A stretch of 38,642 bases of DNA, taken from NCBI GenBank assembly GCA_030428385.1, contig JAUIDY010000057.1:1-38642 (forward strand), in the 5' to 3' direction. The notes under the pieces were generated by a model that had not been told where the DNA came from, ran no database searches, and saw nothing but the letters and a program-made list of their open reading frames with translations. Position numbers and translations under genes: made by a program. This stretch comes from Rhodothermia bacterium (GTDB lineage Bacteria > Bacteroidota > Rhodothermia > Rhodothermales > JAAAOL01). Positions 24,277 to 34,282 of the stretch are shown here, piece by piece; the first letter of the stretch is position 1, and the number at the start of each line of letters is the position of its first letter.

Positions 24277-25906
24277 TCTCGGTCGTCTGGCCTGTCACTA
24301 CCTCAAACGGCGTATTGACGAAGTTGCCCAGCCGATCCCACACCCGAACATAATACGTACCCTCGCGCACCACGATGTCGCGCCCGTCGCATTGCAGCGC
24401 CCGGCTGGAGATACGGCGTCCTTCTTCGTTCTCGTATCCAAACCAGCAACGCAGGTCTGTGGTGGGTGCTTCGCCTCGGAACACATAGCGGGCCCGAACC
24501 AGGCCGAAGGGCACCGTCAGTTCGATGGTTTGCGGGTCTTCGGTAGTGACTTCCACGTTTTCGATGACATACGGCGTGAGCGCGTGGTCGGATTGGACGG
24601 TATAGACGCCGGGGCGTACGGGGCCGCCATTGGCATAATGAAGCCGGTACACGGCCTCCCCGTTTTGCATCAACTCCTGATGCTGCCGCAGGGGGGCCTC
24701 ATGGCCTTCCGGCCGTACCACAATATGCAGGCGGACGGTCTGGACTGCTTCAAACAGCAACGTTTTGTCTTCGCCCGCGACGATGGTTTCGGTAATTGCG
24801 AGTTCGTTGTCTTGGTTGAGGGTTGCCTCAAAATCGTAGGTGCCGGGCAGTACAAAATGTTCTTCATACGGACGGAGCGAGAACACCTCATTGCCGTCCT
24901 GATAGGCGTGAGACAAGACGCCCCGTATCTCTTCGCCATTTTCAACAAAACGGGTTATGACGCGGGGAGGACGCGGAACGGTCACCACAACACGGGTGGT
25001 TCCTTCGGCTAAGACTTCCACTTCTTGCGTGATCGGTTCGTAGGTCACTCCGTTTAAGGTCGGCACCCCCGCTTGCAGCGTGTAGGTCCCGGCGTCAAAT
25101 ACAAACCGGCCATTACTGCTTACTGCCTGTGGGTCTTCGCTTGCGCGGGTGAGGGTGCCTTGCACGGGCAAAAAGTTGCCGTCGGCGTCTTGCCCTACCA
25201 GCCGGAATTCAGCGCGGGGACCCTGAGGCTGCGGGTCGGGTTCGCCGGGCGGCGGGGGTTCGCTGGCGGCGGTGGCTTCGATGGCCGCGCCCAGCGCTTC
25301 CGCCGAGTTGGCGTCGTGGTATTCGGTCCCGGAGGCGTCGGCGATGCACTGCAACGCGCCACGGGCTACATCCGTGAGGCCGAGGCCCACCACATGCACG
25401 CGGATGTTTACGCCGCTGTCTTTCCACGCTTGCACTAGGTCGCACGGGTCCGCGTCACACGTCTCGATGCCGTCGGAGATAAGCAGGATGTCGCCACCCT
25501 GTGTGCCGTGCTGGTTGAAGTCGTCGAGGGCGGCTTGCAGGCTGCGCGTGATGGGCGTTTTGCCCCGTGGCGTCACCCCCTCCACCCGTTCGGCCATGCG
25601 GGCGACGTTCTCGTCGGCGGGGCCAAACGGCACCGCCAACTCGATATCGGCGCAGTCGCTGGCGCGGCGGTGTCCGTAGAGCCTCAGCGCCACCTCGCGG
25701 TCGGTGAAAAGCGCGGGGTCGAGGTTATTAAACACCTGCTTCGCCACCTCAATCTTGCGCGAGGCATCGGGCAGTTCGCCCCACATCGAGTTCGAGCCGT
25801 CGAAGATGATGTAGAGCGGCGGTGCGGTCTGGGTAGCGGCTGTATTAAGCGTTGCAGCCAGCAGGAAAAGGCCAAATGTCAGGAAAGTGCGTCGAAGCCC
25901 ACGCAT
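24257..25906 (-). CDS. Exported von Willebrand factor A domain protein
   Basis: 549 residues. Signal peptide LRRTFLTFGLFLLAATL then mature start near TQTAPP. The vWA domain (about 30-215) keeps the MIDAS metal site: DGSNS (D36, S38, S40), GKTPIT and ISDGIETCD. The rest is several beta-sandwich modules of carboxypeptidase-regulatory or PEGA-like character (FVFDAGTYTLQAG, HFVLPGTYDFEA, VRPGVYTVQSDH, VVREGTYYVRVWD), repeating a G-T/V-Y pattern. Probably binds proteins or peptidoglycan in the periplasm or at the surface. Lies 71 nt downstream of the DUF11 protein on the same strand, likely one operon. Convergent overlap with the kinase gene. Confidence 0.9.
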   Translation of the reverse strand: MRGLRRTFLTFGLFLLAATLNTAATQTAPPLYIIFDGSNSMWGELPDASRKIEVAKQVFNNLDPALFTDREVALRLYGHRRASDCADIELAVPFGPADENVARMAERVEGVTPRGKTPITRSLQAALDDFNQHGTQGGDILLISDGIETCDADPCDLVQAWKDSGVNIRVHVVGLGLTDVARGALQCIADASGTEYHDANSAEALGAAIEATAASEPPPPGEPDPQPQGPRAEFRLVGQDADGNFLPVQGTLTRASEDPQAVSSNGRFVFDAGTYTLQAGVPTLNGVTYEPITQEVEVLAEGTTRVVVTVPRPPRVITRFVENGEEIRGVLSHAYQDGNEVFSLRPYEEHFVLPGTYDFEATLNQDNELAITETIVAGEDKTLLFEAVQTVRLHIVVRPEGHEAPLRQHQELMQNGEAVYRLHYANGGPVRPGVYTVQSDHALTPYVIENVEVTTEDPQTIELTVPFGLVRARYVFRGEAPTTDLRCWFGYENEEGRRISSRALQCDGRDIVVREGTYYVRVWDRLGNFVNTPFEVVTGQTTEITVQEQ

Positions 25907-25977
25907 GATGGTAGGTGTTGAGGGAAGGGGAACGGGGCCTCAAGATACAGCGCCGGGGTGGGTCGGATCTACTTTCG

Positions 25978-28761
25978 TTATTTGAGCAACACCATCCGCT
26001 GCGTTTTTCGGAAAGAACCGGCTTCCAGTTGATAAAGGTAGAGGCCCGACGGCAGGTTGTGGGCGTCGAACACCACGCGGTATACCCCCGGAGCCAATGT
26101 TTCATCCACGAGTTGCTGCACGGCTTGGCCCAGGGCGTTAAACACACGCAGGCGCACGGCGCTTGTCTCTTTGACTTCGAAGCGGATGGTGGTTTCGGGG
26201 TTGAACGGGTTGGGGTAGTTGGCGTGTAGCCGAAACGCACCGGGAATGGAATCGCCATCTCGTTCTACCGCCGTGGCCAGCGCTTCAATGTTGACAAGGA
26301 TTTCGATGATGTCATCGTCTTCGTTTGGGTCATCGTTGTCCGGCGCCGAGGCTTCGAAAAGGACCGAAGCGTCCGGGTTGGCCTTGTCGGCGTCGAGCGT
26401 AAAGGAACCCTGATACGCCTCGCCTGCTTCTGAAAAGCCGCCCGTGAAGGTATACGTGATCCGGTTCGTGCCTCCGGGAAAACCTTCGGGATCAACCTCC
26501 ACCTCCTTCATTTCATCGTTCGTGTCTACGGGGGTGGCAGTGCCGTTGGCAACAAACAGTCCGGTACCAAGGATGGGGTTCTTCCAATGCGGTGAGGTAG
26601 TGGCCGTAACCTTACAACGATCTGCTGCCTGATCGGGGGTACAGGAGAAAGAAAAGGTGACCGTGTCGCCCTCTTTGACGCTATTGTTCGAGGCAAATGC
26701 TTCAAGCGTAAAATCGATGTTGGTTTTGGGCTCCACCACGGTCGTGACTACCGCGACGTTGTTCTCTCTATTTGGGTCGCCGGGAAATCCGATCACTTCT
26801 ACCTCGTTGCTGACCATGCCCACCTGTTTTACAACGGCGTTATAGGTGGCCGATTCGCTTTCGCCTGGCTCAAGGATAGCGGCATGGCGACATTGCATGG
26901 TGGATAGAGGTCGCCCCGTGTCGTCGTCGGTGGCGGTGCCCAGGGTGCAGTTGATGGGTACAGAATCGGCGACAAATCCGAGTGAATCCGCAAAGACAAG
27001 GTCGTCGGTCTCGACTAAAAAAGCAGTTTCTGGCCCATGATTCGTAACCGTAACCGTATAGCTCAGCGTGTCACCCACCAGAACTTGCGAGGCCGAGGCC
27101 GTCTTGGTAACCGACAGGTCGCTGCCGCCGCGTACGAGCGTGAAGACGCGCGCTGTGTTGTCGGATATAGTTCGATCAAGCTGACTCGAAGATACCTGAA
27201 CTTGATTGGATACTTTTTTGGTAGAAGACGCGGGCAGGTCAAGGGCTTGAACAACGACCTGGTAACGCACCGTGACCTCCTTGTTTGCGCCCAGCGAACC
27301 CAGGGTACATGCAATCACGCTGAGTTCGGCATCGCCCGTTCCAGGGGCACACCCCGAGGGAAGTGAGTCAAGGACAAACGTCAAGGAGTCGGTATAAACC
27401 TGGTCGGTCAGCATCACATTGGTGGCTTCATCAGGACCAAAATTGGTGATGGTCACCTCATACCGGAGCGTATCCTGAACAAATACGGTGTCAATGGGCA
27501 TTGCTACGTCATCAGAGCGAGGCAAGACGTCGAGGATGGTTTTTTTAACAACAAGGTCTGCCAGGGGTAAGGCATAGATCTCGATTCCATTAGTGTTGTT
27601 GCCGGGGTTGGGGTCGTCGGTGATGGACGTAACGGTGGAGGCGGCAGTGACGAATCCGGATTCTTCGGTGATGAGCTTCAGGCGACAAGCGAACGCATCG
27701 CCATTGTCCAGCAGATCGGCTTCCCATTGCACCGTGTTGTCATTAGGCATCGTGGGCGTGGCGCGCTCGCCACAGGCATCAACACTTTCGGTGAGCACCC
27801 TCAATTTCCCGTTACCATCAAGCGCGATGGTGACGATGACCATCTCTGCATCGTCGGGGCCATGGTTGGTCGCGGTTACATCCACATCCAGCGTATCACC
27901 GACGTTGACGTGCAGTGTGTCATCCTGGGCCATTTTATTCACGGAGGCATTCAGCAAGATACTGAGGTCGGCGCTTTGTGGAATTGCCACGTTGCCAAAG
28001 TCAATGTCAGCCGTGGTGGCCCCGGCGTTGACCGTTGCGGCATGGGCTCCGGTTTGGGGGAAGGTTTGTTGCCACCCGTTTTGGTTCACCTCGCGTACCG
28101 TGTAAGTGCCCGCATTGAGGTCGTTGATTTGATAGGTGCCATCGGCGCCCGTGGTGGCCGATGGCTCGCCGCCATCAGCCTGTCCGTTGTCGTTTTCATC
28201 GACATAGATGGTCCACCCGGCCAGGCCGGGCTCTCCGCCCTCGCGGGTGCCGTTCTGGTTGAGGTCGTGCCACTTGGTTCCGCTGATGCTTCCGGGAGAG
28301 GCTCCGCCGCCCTCCACGTTCACCGTCCCTTCGAGCGTGTTGTTGCCGGGGTTGGGGTCATCATTACTCTGGCCCACTGTGGCGGTGAATGTTTGCGGGC
28401 CGCCTGCATCAAACTGGAACTGGATAAAGATCTCTGAGCTACCACGCACCACATCCCGCGTACACACGGCTTCTTGTGGGCCGTTGAGAACACACGCGAG
28501 GGGCTGCGTCGGGTGCACGGGCGTCACGCCCAGAAACGTGACACCCGCCGAGGCGGTAACGGTTAATACGGCATCGAGTGCATCTGCCGGCCCCGACTGA
28601 AAGGCGGCAAAGAGATCCAGCACCTGTCCGACCTGATACGGCGGCGGTTCGGTAAGGCCCAGCGAGGGTTGGCTGTCGGTGGGTTGGGCATAGAGCGGCG
28701 AAACGGACGAAGCGCTGAGGAAAACCAGAACAACAAGCCCGAAGAAGCGAAGGGGGAGCAT
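25978..28761 (-). CDS. Secreted DUF11/SdrD-B repeat protein with type IX sorting domain
   Basis: 927 residues. Signal peptide FFGLVVLVFLSASSVSPLYA. An SdrD-B-type Cna_B module (about 157-258: GTKWHDLNQNGTREGGEPGL, YVDENDNGQADGGE, DLNAGTYTVREV) carries calcium-loop-like DxNxDG patterns. Three DUF11 (CARDB/DUF11-like) repeats follow, each opening ADLS/ADLV/SDLS and containing VGDTLSYTVTVTNHGP-type strands. The last 86 residues (842-927) are a type IX secretion type A sorting domain (NYPNPFNPETTIRFEV ... GLYLYQLEAG ... KTQRMVLLK). It is a large surface or released adhesin-like protein. Repeats are Asp- and Asn-rich, consistent with calcium stabilisation. Start ATG has no clear ribosome site. Confidence 0.92.
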   Translation of the reverse strand: MLPLRFFGLVVLVFLSASSVSPLYAQPTDSQPSLGLTEPPPYQVGQVLDLFAAFQSGPADALDAVLTVTASAGVTFLGVTPVHPTQPLACVLNGPQEAVCTRDVVRGSSEIFIQFQFDAGGPQTFTATVGQSNDDPNPGNNTLEGTVNVEGGGASPGSISGTKWHDLNQNGTREGGEPGLAGWTIYVDENDNGQADGGEPSATTGADGTYQINDLNAGTYTVREVNQNGWQQTFPQTGAHAATVNAGATTADIDFGNVAIPQSADLSILLNASVNKMAQDDTLHVNVGDTLDVDVTATNHGPDDAEMVIVTIALDGNGKLRVLTESVDACGERATPTMPNDNTVQWEADLLDNGDAFACRLKLITEESGFVTAASTVTSITDDPNPGNNTNGIEIYALPLADLVVKKTILDVLPRSDDVAMPIDTVFVQDTLRYEVTITNFGPDEATNVMLTDQVYTDSLTFVLDSLPSGCAPGTGDAELSVIACTLGSLGANKEVTVRYQVVVQALDLPASSTKKVSNQVQVSSSQLDRTISDNTARVFTLVRGGSDLSVTKTASASQVLVGDTLSYTVTVTNHGPETAFLVETDDLVFADSLGFVADSVPINCTLGTATDDDTGRPLSTMQCRHAAILEPGESESATYNAVVKQVGMVSNEVEVIGFPGDPNRENNVAVVTTVVEPKTNIDFTLEAFASNNSVKEGDTVTFSFSCTPDQAADRCKVTATTSPHWKNPILGTGLFVANGTATPVDTNDEMKEVEVDPEGFPGGTNRITYTFTGGFSEAGEAYQGSFTLDADKANPDASVLFEASAPDNDDPNEDDDIIEILVNIEALATAVERDGDSIPGAFRLHANYPNPFNPETTIRFEVKETSAVRLRVFNALGQAVQQLVDETLAPGVYRVVFDAHNLPSGLYLYQLEAGSFRKTQRMVLLK

Positions 28762-28886
28762 GATCGACGAGAGGACGCGTTAGAAAGGCACGTTCCCATC
28801 GTACGGTCGGTGGCTATCCGATTACCAGATCATCTTCTGTTCACATGGTACTCATTTGCCGTTCATTTTAAGAAAAAGGGAGACGG

Positions 28887-31532
28887 TTACTCATACCGCA
28901 GGCTTTTCACGGGGTCGGCGAGGGCGGCTTTAAGGGCTTGATAGCTCACCGTCATTAGCGCGATTCCCAGTGCCAGCACACCCGCTAGCACGAACACGCT
29001 GGCACCCAACTCAATGCGGTAGGCGTAGTCGTCCAGCCAGCGCTGCATCAGGAAATAGGCAACCGGGAGACCCACCAAAAAGGCGATACCGACCAGCTTG
29101 ACAAAATCCTTCGACAGCAGAGCGATGATGCTCGGGATCGACGCACCCAGCACCTTGCGTACGCCGATTTCGCGGGTGCGTTTTTCAGCCGTGAAGGAGG
29201 CCAGCCCGAACAGGCCGAGGCAGGCCACTAAAAGGGCCAGCACCACAAACGCTGAGAGTACCTGTCCGAGTTGTTGCTCGCTGCGGTAGAGGCGGTTGTA
29301 CACGTCATCGAGGAAACGGTAGGTGAAGGGGCGGTGCGCGGCAAACTGTCCCCATACGGTTTCCAGGTGCGTCATCGCGGCGCGGGTGTTGCCGGGGGCA
29401 AGGCGGACGATCAGGTGGTTGGCCCAGCGCGGTTCATACCAGATCGCCAGCGGCTCAATTGTCTCATGCAGCGAACGGAAATGGAAATTATTCACCACGC
29501 CCACCACTTCGCCGCTGTTCACATCAACGGCCACCCGGCGGCCGATGGCGTCTTCGGCTTCCCAGCCGAGGCGGTTGAGCATGGCCTCATTCAGGATATA
29601 CTGATACGCGCCCGAGTCGGGGGCGGGCGGATGCTCGGGGAAAGCACTGCCTGCCAGAACAGACAAGCCCAGCCCATCCACAATGCCCGCGTCCACCGGC
29701 ATGCCTTTGACGTACAACTCTTCTTCTTTGGACATCCCTTCCGCCTGAAAGCCTGAGGTCCAGCCGAGTTCACCGGGAATCTGGTTCACGGCGGCGGCGG
29801 CGATGACCGACGGGCTTTGCTTAAACATCTCCACCATGGCGGGATACTGCTCGCCCAAAATCGGGTCGTTTAGCGGCAGCACCACCAGGTGTTCCATGTC
29901 GAACCCAAGGTGCTGGTCGCTGATAAACCGAAGCTGATTCATCACCACAAACGCCCCGATGATCAGCACCGCCGAGATGCCGAACTGCAAAACGACGAGC
30001 CCTTGTCGCAGCCAGGCGGTACCGCGCCCCGCATGGATCCGTCCACGTAGCACGCGGACGGGCTCGAAACGGGAGAGGTAAAACGCCGGGTAGCTGCCCG
30101 TGGCGAGGCTGACCACGACGAACAGGGCGACAAGGAGCAGCATGAGCGTTGGGTGCAGCAGGGCGGAAAAGGTAAGCGCCTTGCCCGAAAGGGCGTTAAA
30201 CCAAGGCAAGCCCAGGGCAAAAAGCCCCACCGCCAGCACCAGTGCAGCGAGGGTCAGCAAGACCGACTCGCTGTAAAACTGCCCCACCAACTGCGCCTTG
30301 TACGCCCCCAGCGCTTTGCGCAGGCCCACTTCCTTCGCCCGCTGGGCCGAGCGAGCCGTGGCGAGGTTCATGTAGTTGATGCACGCAATGAGCAGGATCA
30401 GCAGCGCTACGGTGGCAAAGCCATACACCGAGGTCGCATCGCCCGTCGGGTCGAGGTCGTAGGCCACGTCGGTGCGCAGGTGGATGTCCGTGAGAGGCTG
30501 GAGGACGAGGTTGCGCGGCTCGTCGCCTGCGGCTTCCAGGCGGGCGACAAGGGCATCGATTTTCTGGGTGAGGGCCGTTGCCGAAGCGCCTTTTCCCAGC
30601 CGTACATAGGTGAAGAAGTTGGCGGAGCCCCACGTCTCGGTCGAGGCCCAGTACGTACGGCTGGCAAACGAGGCGAGGAAATCGAAGTGATAGTGCGAGT
30701 GTAGCGGCACGTCTGCCATCACGCCCGTCACCTCAAACTCCTGGTCGTTGTTGCGGACGATGGTTTGCCCTACAGGGTTTTCCTCGCCGAAGTATTTGCG
30801 GGCTGTGGTTTCGGTGAGGACAACGGTGTTCGGGCGGTTCAGCGCGGTTTCGGGGTCGCCATGCAGCAACGGATGGGTAAAAACCTCAAAAAACGTCGAG
30901 TCAGCAAAGTAGAAGGCGTTGTTGTCGAACACCTGCTCGCCAACACGTACCACGCCACCATGCGCGTCGAGACGGGTGGCGGCTTCGACTTCGGGAAACT
31001 CACGCAGGAAAAGCGGGGCGACGATGGTGGGCGTCAGGCCGAGTTCGCCTCCAAACGTTTCCTCGTACAGGTTCACCCGATAAATGTCGTCGGCGTGTTC
31101 ATGGTAGCGGTCGAAACTGAGTTCGTCGCGCACGTACAGCGAGAGCAGCAGGCAACACGCTACGCCCACCGCTAGGCCCACGATGTTTATGAGGCTGTAG
31201 CCGGGGTTGCGTTTTAGATTACGCAGGGCGACGGTGAGGTAGTTCTTGAACATCGCAAGTCTCCAGTAAAGTTCATCGGTAAGGGTGTGCTGGCGGCGGT
31301 GCTTGCCCCAGTACACCTTCTCGTATTCTGCGCGGCCCCCCTCGAGGTCGCCCATGTTGTCCACCGCAAGGCGGAAGGCGGCCTCGTCATCGCGTCCCTG
31401 TGCCTGCTGGTGGGCGACGAAATCGCGCAGGTGGCGCTCCAGTTCGTCGAGGTCGTCGTTGAGGAAGACGCGGCGGTAGGCGTGGAACTGTCGCCAGGTG
31501 GCAATGGCCGTTTCGAGGTTGAAGCTACCCAT
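28887..31532 (-). CDS. FtsX-type ABC permease, paralogue 1 of 3 (most downstream)
   Basis: 881 residues. Residues 1-90 are a soluble prefix (FNLETAIATWRQFHAYRRVF ... DELYWRLAMFKNYL), then a first helix (about 113-134), a long extracytoplasmic MacB_PCD domain, FtsX core 1 (LLILLIACINYMNLATARSA), a second extracytoplasmic domain and FtsX core 2 (AEKRTREIGVRKVLGASIPS). It ends SLRYE like its two siblings. No ATPase domain. Starts 8 nt after the stop of paralogue 2. Its C-terminal coding sequence is more diverged from the others than their shared junctions. Probably exports or extracts lipids or lipoproteins with a separately encoded ATPase. Substrate unknown. Confidence 0.94.
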   Translation of the reverse strand: MGSFNLETAIATWRQFHAYRRVFLNDDLDELERHLRDFVAHQQAQGRDDEAAFRLAVDNMGDLEGGRAEYEKVYWGKHRRQHTLTDELYWRLAMFKNYLTVALRNLKRNPGYSLINIVGLAVGVACCLLLSLYVRDELSFDRYHEHADDIYRVNLYEETFGGELGLTPTIVAPLFLREFPEVEAATRLDAHGGVVRVGEQVFDNNAFYFADSTFFEVFTHPLLHGDPETALNRPNTVVLTETTARKYFGEENPVGQTIVRNNDQEFEVTGVMADVPLHSHYHFDFLASFASRTYWASTETWGSANFFTYVRLGKGASATALTQKIDALVARLEAAGDEPRNLVLQPLTDIHLRTDVAYDLDPTGDATSVYGFATVALLILLIACINYMNLATARSAQRAKEVGLRKALGAYKAQLVGQFYSESVLLTLAALVLAVGLFALGLPWFNALSGKALTFSALLHPTLMLLLVALFVVVSLATGSYPAFYLSRFEPVRVLRGRIHAGRGTAWLRQGLVVLQFGISAVLIIGAFVVMNQLRFISDQHLGFDMEHLVVLPLNDPILGEQYPAMVEMFKQSPSVIAAAAVNQIPGELGWTSGFQAEGMSKEEELYVKGMPVDAGIVDGLGLSVLAGSAFPEHPPAPDSGAYQYILNEAMLNRLGWEAEDAIGRRVAVDVNSGEVVGVVNNFHFRSLHETIEPLAIWYEPRWANHLIVRLAPGNTRAAMTHLETVWGQFAAHRPFTYRFLDDVYNRLYRSEQQLGQVLSAFVVLALLVACLGLFGLASFTAEKRTREIGVRKVLGASIPSIIALLSKDFVKLVGIAFLVGLPVAYFLMQRWLDDYAYRIELGASVFVLAGVLALGIALMTVSYQALKAALADPVKSLRYE

Positions 31533-31610
31533 CGTTGCAGCTACTCATAACGGAGGCTTTTGACCGGGTCGGCGAGGGCGGCTTTGACGGACTGGTAGCT
31601 CACCGTCAGC
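31236..31610. repeat. Direct repeat copy A at permease junction 2/1
   Basis: A 375-nt segment covering the last codons of paralogue 2, the 8-nt gap and the first 99 codons of paralogue 1. It differs from copy B at about 20 positions by hand count. Confidence 0.85.
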
Positions 31611-34204
31611 ACCGCGAGTACAAGCACGATGGCACCCGCGACCACATAATTCCACCCGCCATTGGGCACCCGGTAGGCATAACTTTGCAGCCACCAATCG
31701 GCGAGCAGATAGGCCACGGGGAGGGCAATCAGGAACGAGACGCCCACTACCAACAGCACTTCGCGGTTGAAAAGCACCAGGATATCCGCAACGCTGGCCC
31801 CCAGCACCTTGCGCACGCCCATCTCTTTGCGGCGTTTCTCGGCGTTGAACGCCGCCAGGCCGAACAAGCCCAGGCACGCGATGAAGATGCCAATGATGGA
31901 AAAGGCGGTAAACACGCGGCGCTGCCGCCGGTCGCTGTCATACAGTTGCGCGAATTGCTGATCGAGGAAAAAGGCTTCCAGCGGATACAGCGGTGAAAAG
32001 GTGCCCCAGGCCTGTTCGATGGCCGCCATCGTTTCATCCAAATGCGCGGTCTCCACCTTGACCAAAATCTCGCGGTAGTCGGCGTTCATGGCCACCACGA
32101 GAGGGGCAATCGGCTGGTGCAGCGACTCGAAGTGAAAGTCGGCCACCACACCAATCACTTCTTTGGCGGTGGAGTCTCGAAACTGATTCTCGAACCGTTG
32201 GCCGAGGGCTTCCTGGGGCGTCCAGCCAAACAGGTCGGCGGTGGTCTTATTGATGATGACGGCCCGGGCCGAGTCGGTCGGGAAGTCGGGGTCAAAGTCG
32301 CGCCCGGCCAGCATCTGCACGTCCATCACCTCGCCAAAAGCGGCGTCGGTGTACAGCGTCCGCAGCGTATAGGTCTTCTCCCACTGTTCTCCTGCGCGAA
32401 ACAGGAATGTGTCGAAAAAACCACCGGGCGTGCCCGACATCACGCTCGACACCTGGACGCCGGGGAGTTGCTCGATGGTTTCCTGAAACGTCTTGAGGTG
32501 GGGCCGGATGTCGCCGTTGTTGATGGCAATGTTCATCAGTTGCGCGGGCTGGAACCCGAGCTGCTTGTCGGCGACGTAGTCGAGCTGCCGGTTCACGATC
32601 AGGGTACCGATGATGAGCAGGCTGGAGATGGTGAACTGAAAGACGATGAGCCCGCGCCGCACCACCACCTGCGAGGATCCGAAGCTGATTTTTTCCTTGA
32701 GCGCCTTCACGGGCTCGAACGACGAGAGGAACAGAGCCGGATACGCGCCTGCCAACAAGCCCGTCAGCAGCAGAAAAACGACAGCAAAGCCCACCACTTC
32801 GACAGAGAACAGATCGACGACCAGCCGCGTGCCGATGACCTGCTCAAACCAGGGCCGGAGGAGATAGACCGTGCCAAAGGCGAGCACGCCTGCTGTGGCG
32901 GTCAGCAGCAGGGCTTCGCCCAGAAACCATGACATCAGGTGCAGTCGCCACGCACCGAGGGTTTTGCGAATGCCAATTTCCCGCGCCCGGCCCACCGAGC
33001 GTGCCGTCGTCATGTTGACAAAATTGATGCAGGCCACCCCGATGATGAGCAGCGCAATCACCATAAACAGATAGATCACGGCTTTGCTGCCGTGGATGAC
33101 CCGCCAGTCGTCCGTGTCGCCATCGAAATAAATCGCTTCCAGCGGTTGCAGCATTAGGTCGATGCGGCGGTTGTTGCGCGCCATATCTTCCCCGAAGTAT
33201 TGATCCATAAACCTAGGGAGTTGGGCTTGCAAGGAAGTCGGGTTTACCTCGGGAGACAGCATCACGTACGTGAACAAGGTGTTCCACCACCATTCGCTAT
33301 AGAAGCGGGCTTCGCGGACGGTTTCCATGCTGATAAGCAAATCGAACGCGACGTGGGAGCGGGTATGCGGCGGCTGCCGGAAGACCCCGGTCACTTCAAA
33401 TGTCATATCGCCGTCCACCAGGAGGGTTTGCCCGACCGGATTGCGTGTCCCGAAATACTTTTGGGCAGTGGCTTCAGAGAGCACCATCGTGTTTGGACGG
33501 GCCAAGACGGTTTCCGGATCACCTGCGAGGAGGGGATAGGAAAAGACCTGGAAGAAGTTGGCGTCGGCGATAGAGAGCCGTTGCTCCAAAAACTGGTCGT
33601 CCCCGATGGTTACGACGCCGTCAGATGGCATCAGGCGGGTGGCCTGTTCGATCATGTCGGGAAAGTGATCGGCGAGGGCATCCCGGAATGGGGCCGAGGT
33701 AATGCCTACCCGATTCAGTCCGTCGTCGTCCTCCACCACCCGCACCACCCGATAGATCCGGTCGCCCTGCGCATGGAAGGTGTCGGTGCGTAATTCGTTC
33801 TGGACGAACAGGTAGATAAACAGGCAGCACACCCCGCCCAGCGCAAGCCCCGCAACGTTGATGAGGCTGTAGCCTTTCTGCTTGATAAAATTGCGGACGG
33901 CAATCTTGAGGTAGTTCTTGAACATGGAGAGTCTCCAGTAAAGTTCATGCGTCAACGTGTGCTGGCGGCGGTGCTTGCCCCAGTACACCTTCTCGTATTC
34001 CGCGCGGCCCCCCTCGAAGTCGCCCATGTTGTCCACCGCAAGGCGGAAGGCGGCCTCGTCATCGTGTCCCTGTGCCTGTTGGTGGGTCACAAAATCGCGG
34101 AGGTGGCGCTCCAACTCGTCGAGGTCGTCGTTGAGGAAGACGCGGCGGTAGGCGTGGAACTGCCGCCAGGTGGCAATGGCCGTTTCGAGGTTGAAGCTAC
34201 CCAT
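31541..34204 (-). CDS. FtsX-type ABC permease, paralogue 2 of 3 (middle)
   Basis: 887 residues with the same plan as its neighbours: prefix (MGSFNLETAIATWRQFHAYR), first helix (GYSLINVAGLALGGVCCLFIYLF), first extracytoplasmic domain, FtsX core 1 (LLIIGVACINFVNMTTARSV), second extracytoplasmic domain, FtsX core 2 (AEKRRKEMGVRKVLGASVAD) and ending SLRYE. The extracytoplasmic parts differ strongly from both neighbours, suggesting a different partner or cargo, while the prefix and the very C-terminus are almost identical. Starts 8 nt after the stop of paralogue 3. No ATPase in the window, so a separate ABC subunit is required. Confidence 0.94.
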   Translation of the reverse strand: MGSFNLETAIATWRQFHAYRRVFLNDDLDELERHLRDFVTHQQAQGHDDEAAFRLAVDNMGDFEGGRAEYEKVYWGKHRRQHTLTHELYWRLSMFKNYLKIAVRNFIKQKGYSLINVAGLALGGVCCLFIYLFVQNELRTDTFHAQGDRIYRVVRVVEDDDGLNRVGITSAPFRDALADHFPDMIEQATRLMPSDGVVTIGDDQFLEQRLSIADANFFQVFSYPLLAGDPETVLARPNTMVLSEATAQKYFGTRNPVGQTLLVDGDMTFEVTGVFRQPPHTRSHVAFDLLISMETVREARFYSEWWWNTLFTYVMLSPEVNPTSLQAQLPRFMDQYFGEDMARNNRRIDLMLQPLEAIYFDGDTDDWRVIHGSKAVIYLFMVIALLIIGVACINFVNMTTARSVGRAREIGIRKTLGAWRLHLMSWFLGEALLLTATAGVLAFGTVYLLRPWFEQVIGTRLVVDLFSVEVVGFAVVFLLLTGLLAGAYPALFLSSFEPVKALKEKISFGSSQVVVRRGLIVFQFTISSLLIIGTLIVNRQLDYVADKQLGFQPAQLMNIAINNGDIRPHLKTFQETIEQLPGVQVSSVMSGTPGGFFDTFLFRAGEQWEKTYTLRTLYTDAAFGEVMDVQMLAGRDFDPDFPTDSARAVIINKTTADLFGWTPQEALGQRFENQFRDSTAKEVIGVVADFHFESLHQPIAPLVVAMNADYREILVKVETAHLDETMAAIEQAWGTFSPLYPLEAFFLDQQFAQLYDSDRRQRRVFTAFSIIGIFIACLGLFGLAAFNAEKRRKEMGVRKVLGASVADILVLFNREVLLVVGVSFLIALPVAYLLADWWLQSYAYRVPNGGWNYVVAGAIVLVLAVLTVSYQSVKAALADPVKSLRYE

Positions 34205-34282
34205 CGTTGCAGCTACTCATAGCGGAGGCTTTTGACCGGGTCGGCGAGGGCGGCTTTGACGGACTGGTAGCTCACCGTCAGC
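33908..34282. repeat. Direct repeat copy B at permease junction 3/2
   Basis: 375 nt spanning the end of paralogue 3, the identical 8-nt gap CTGCAACG and the start of paralogue 2. Spaced about 2.67 kb from copy A in the same orientation. Confidence 0.85.
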
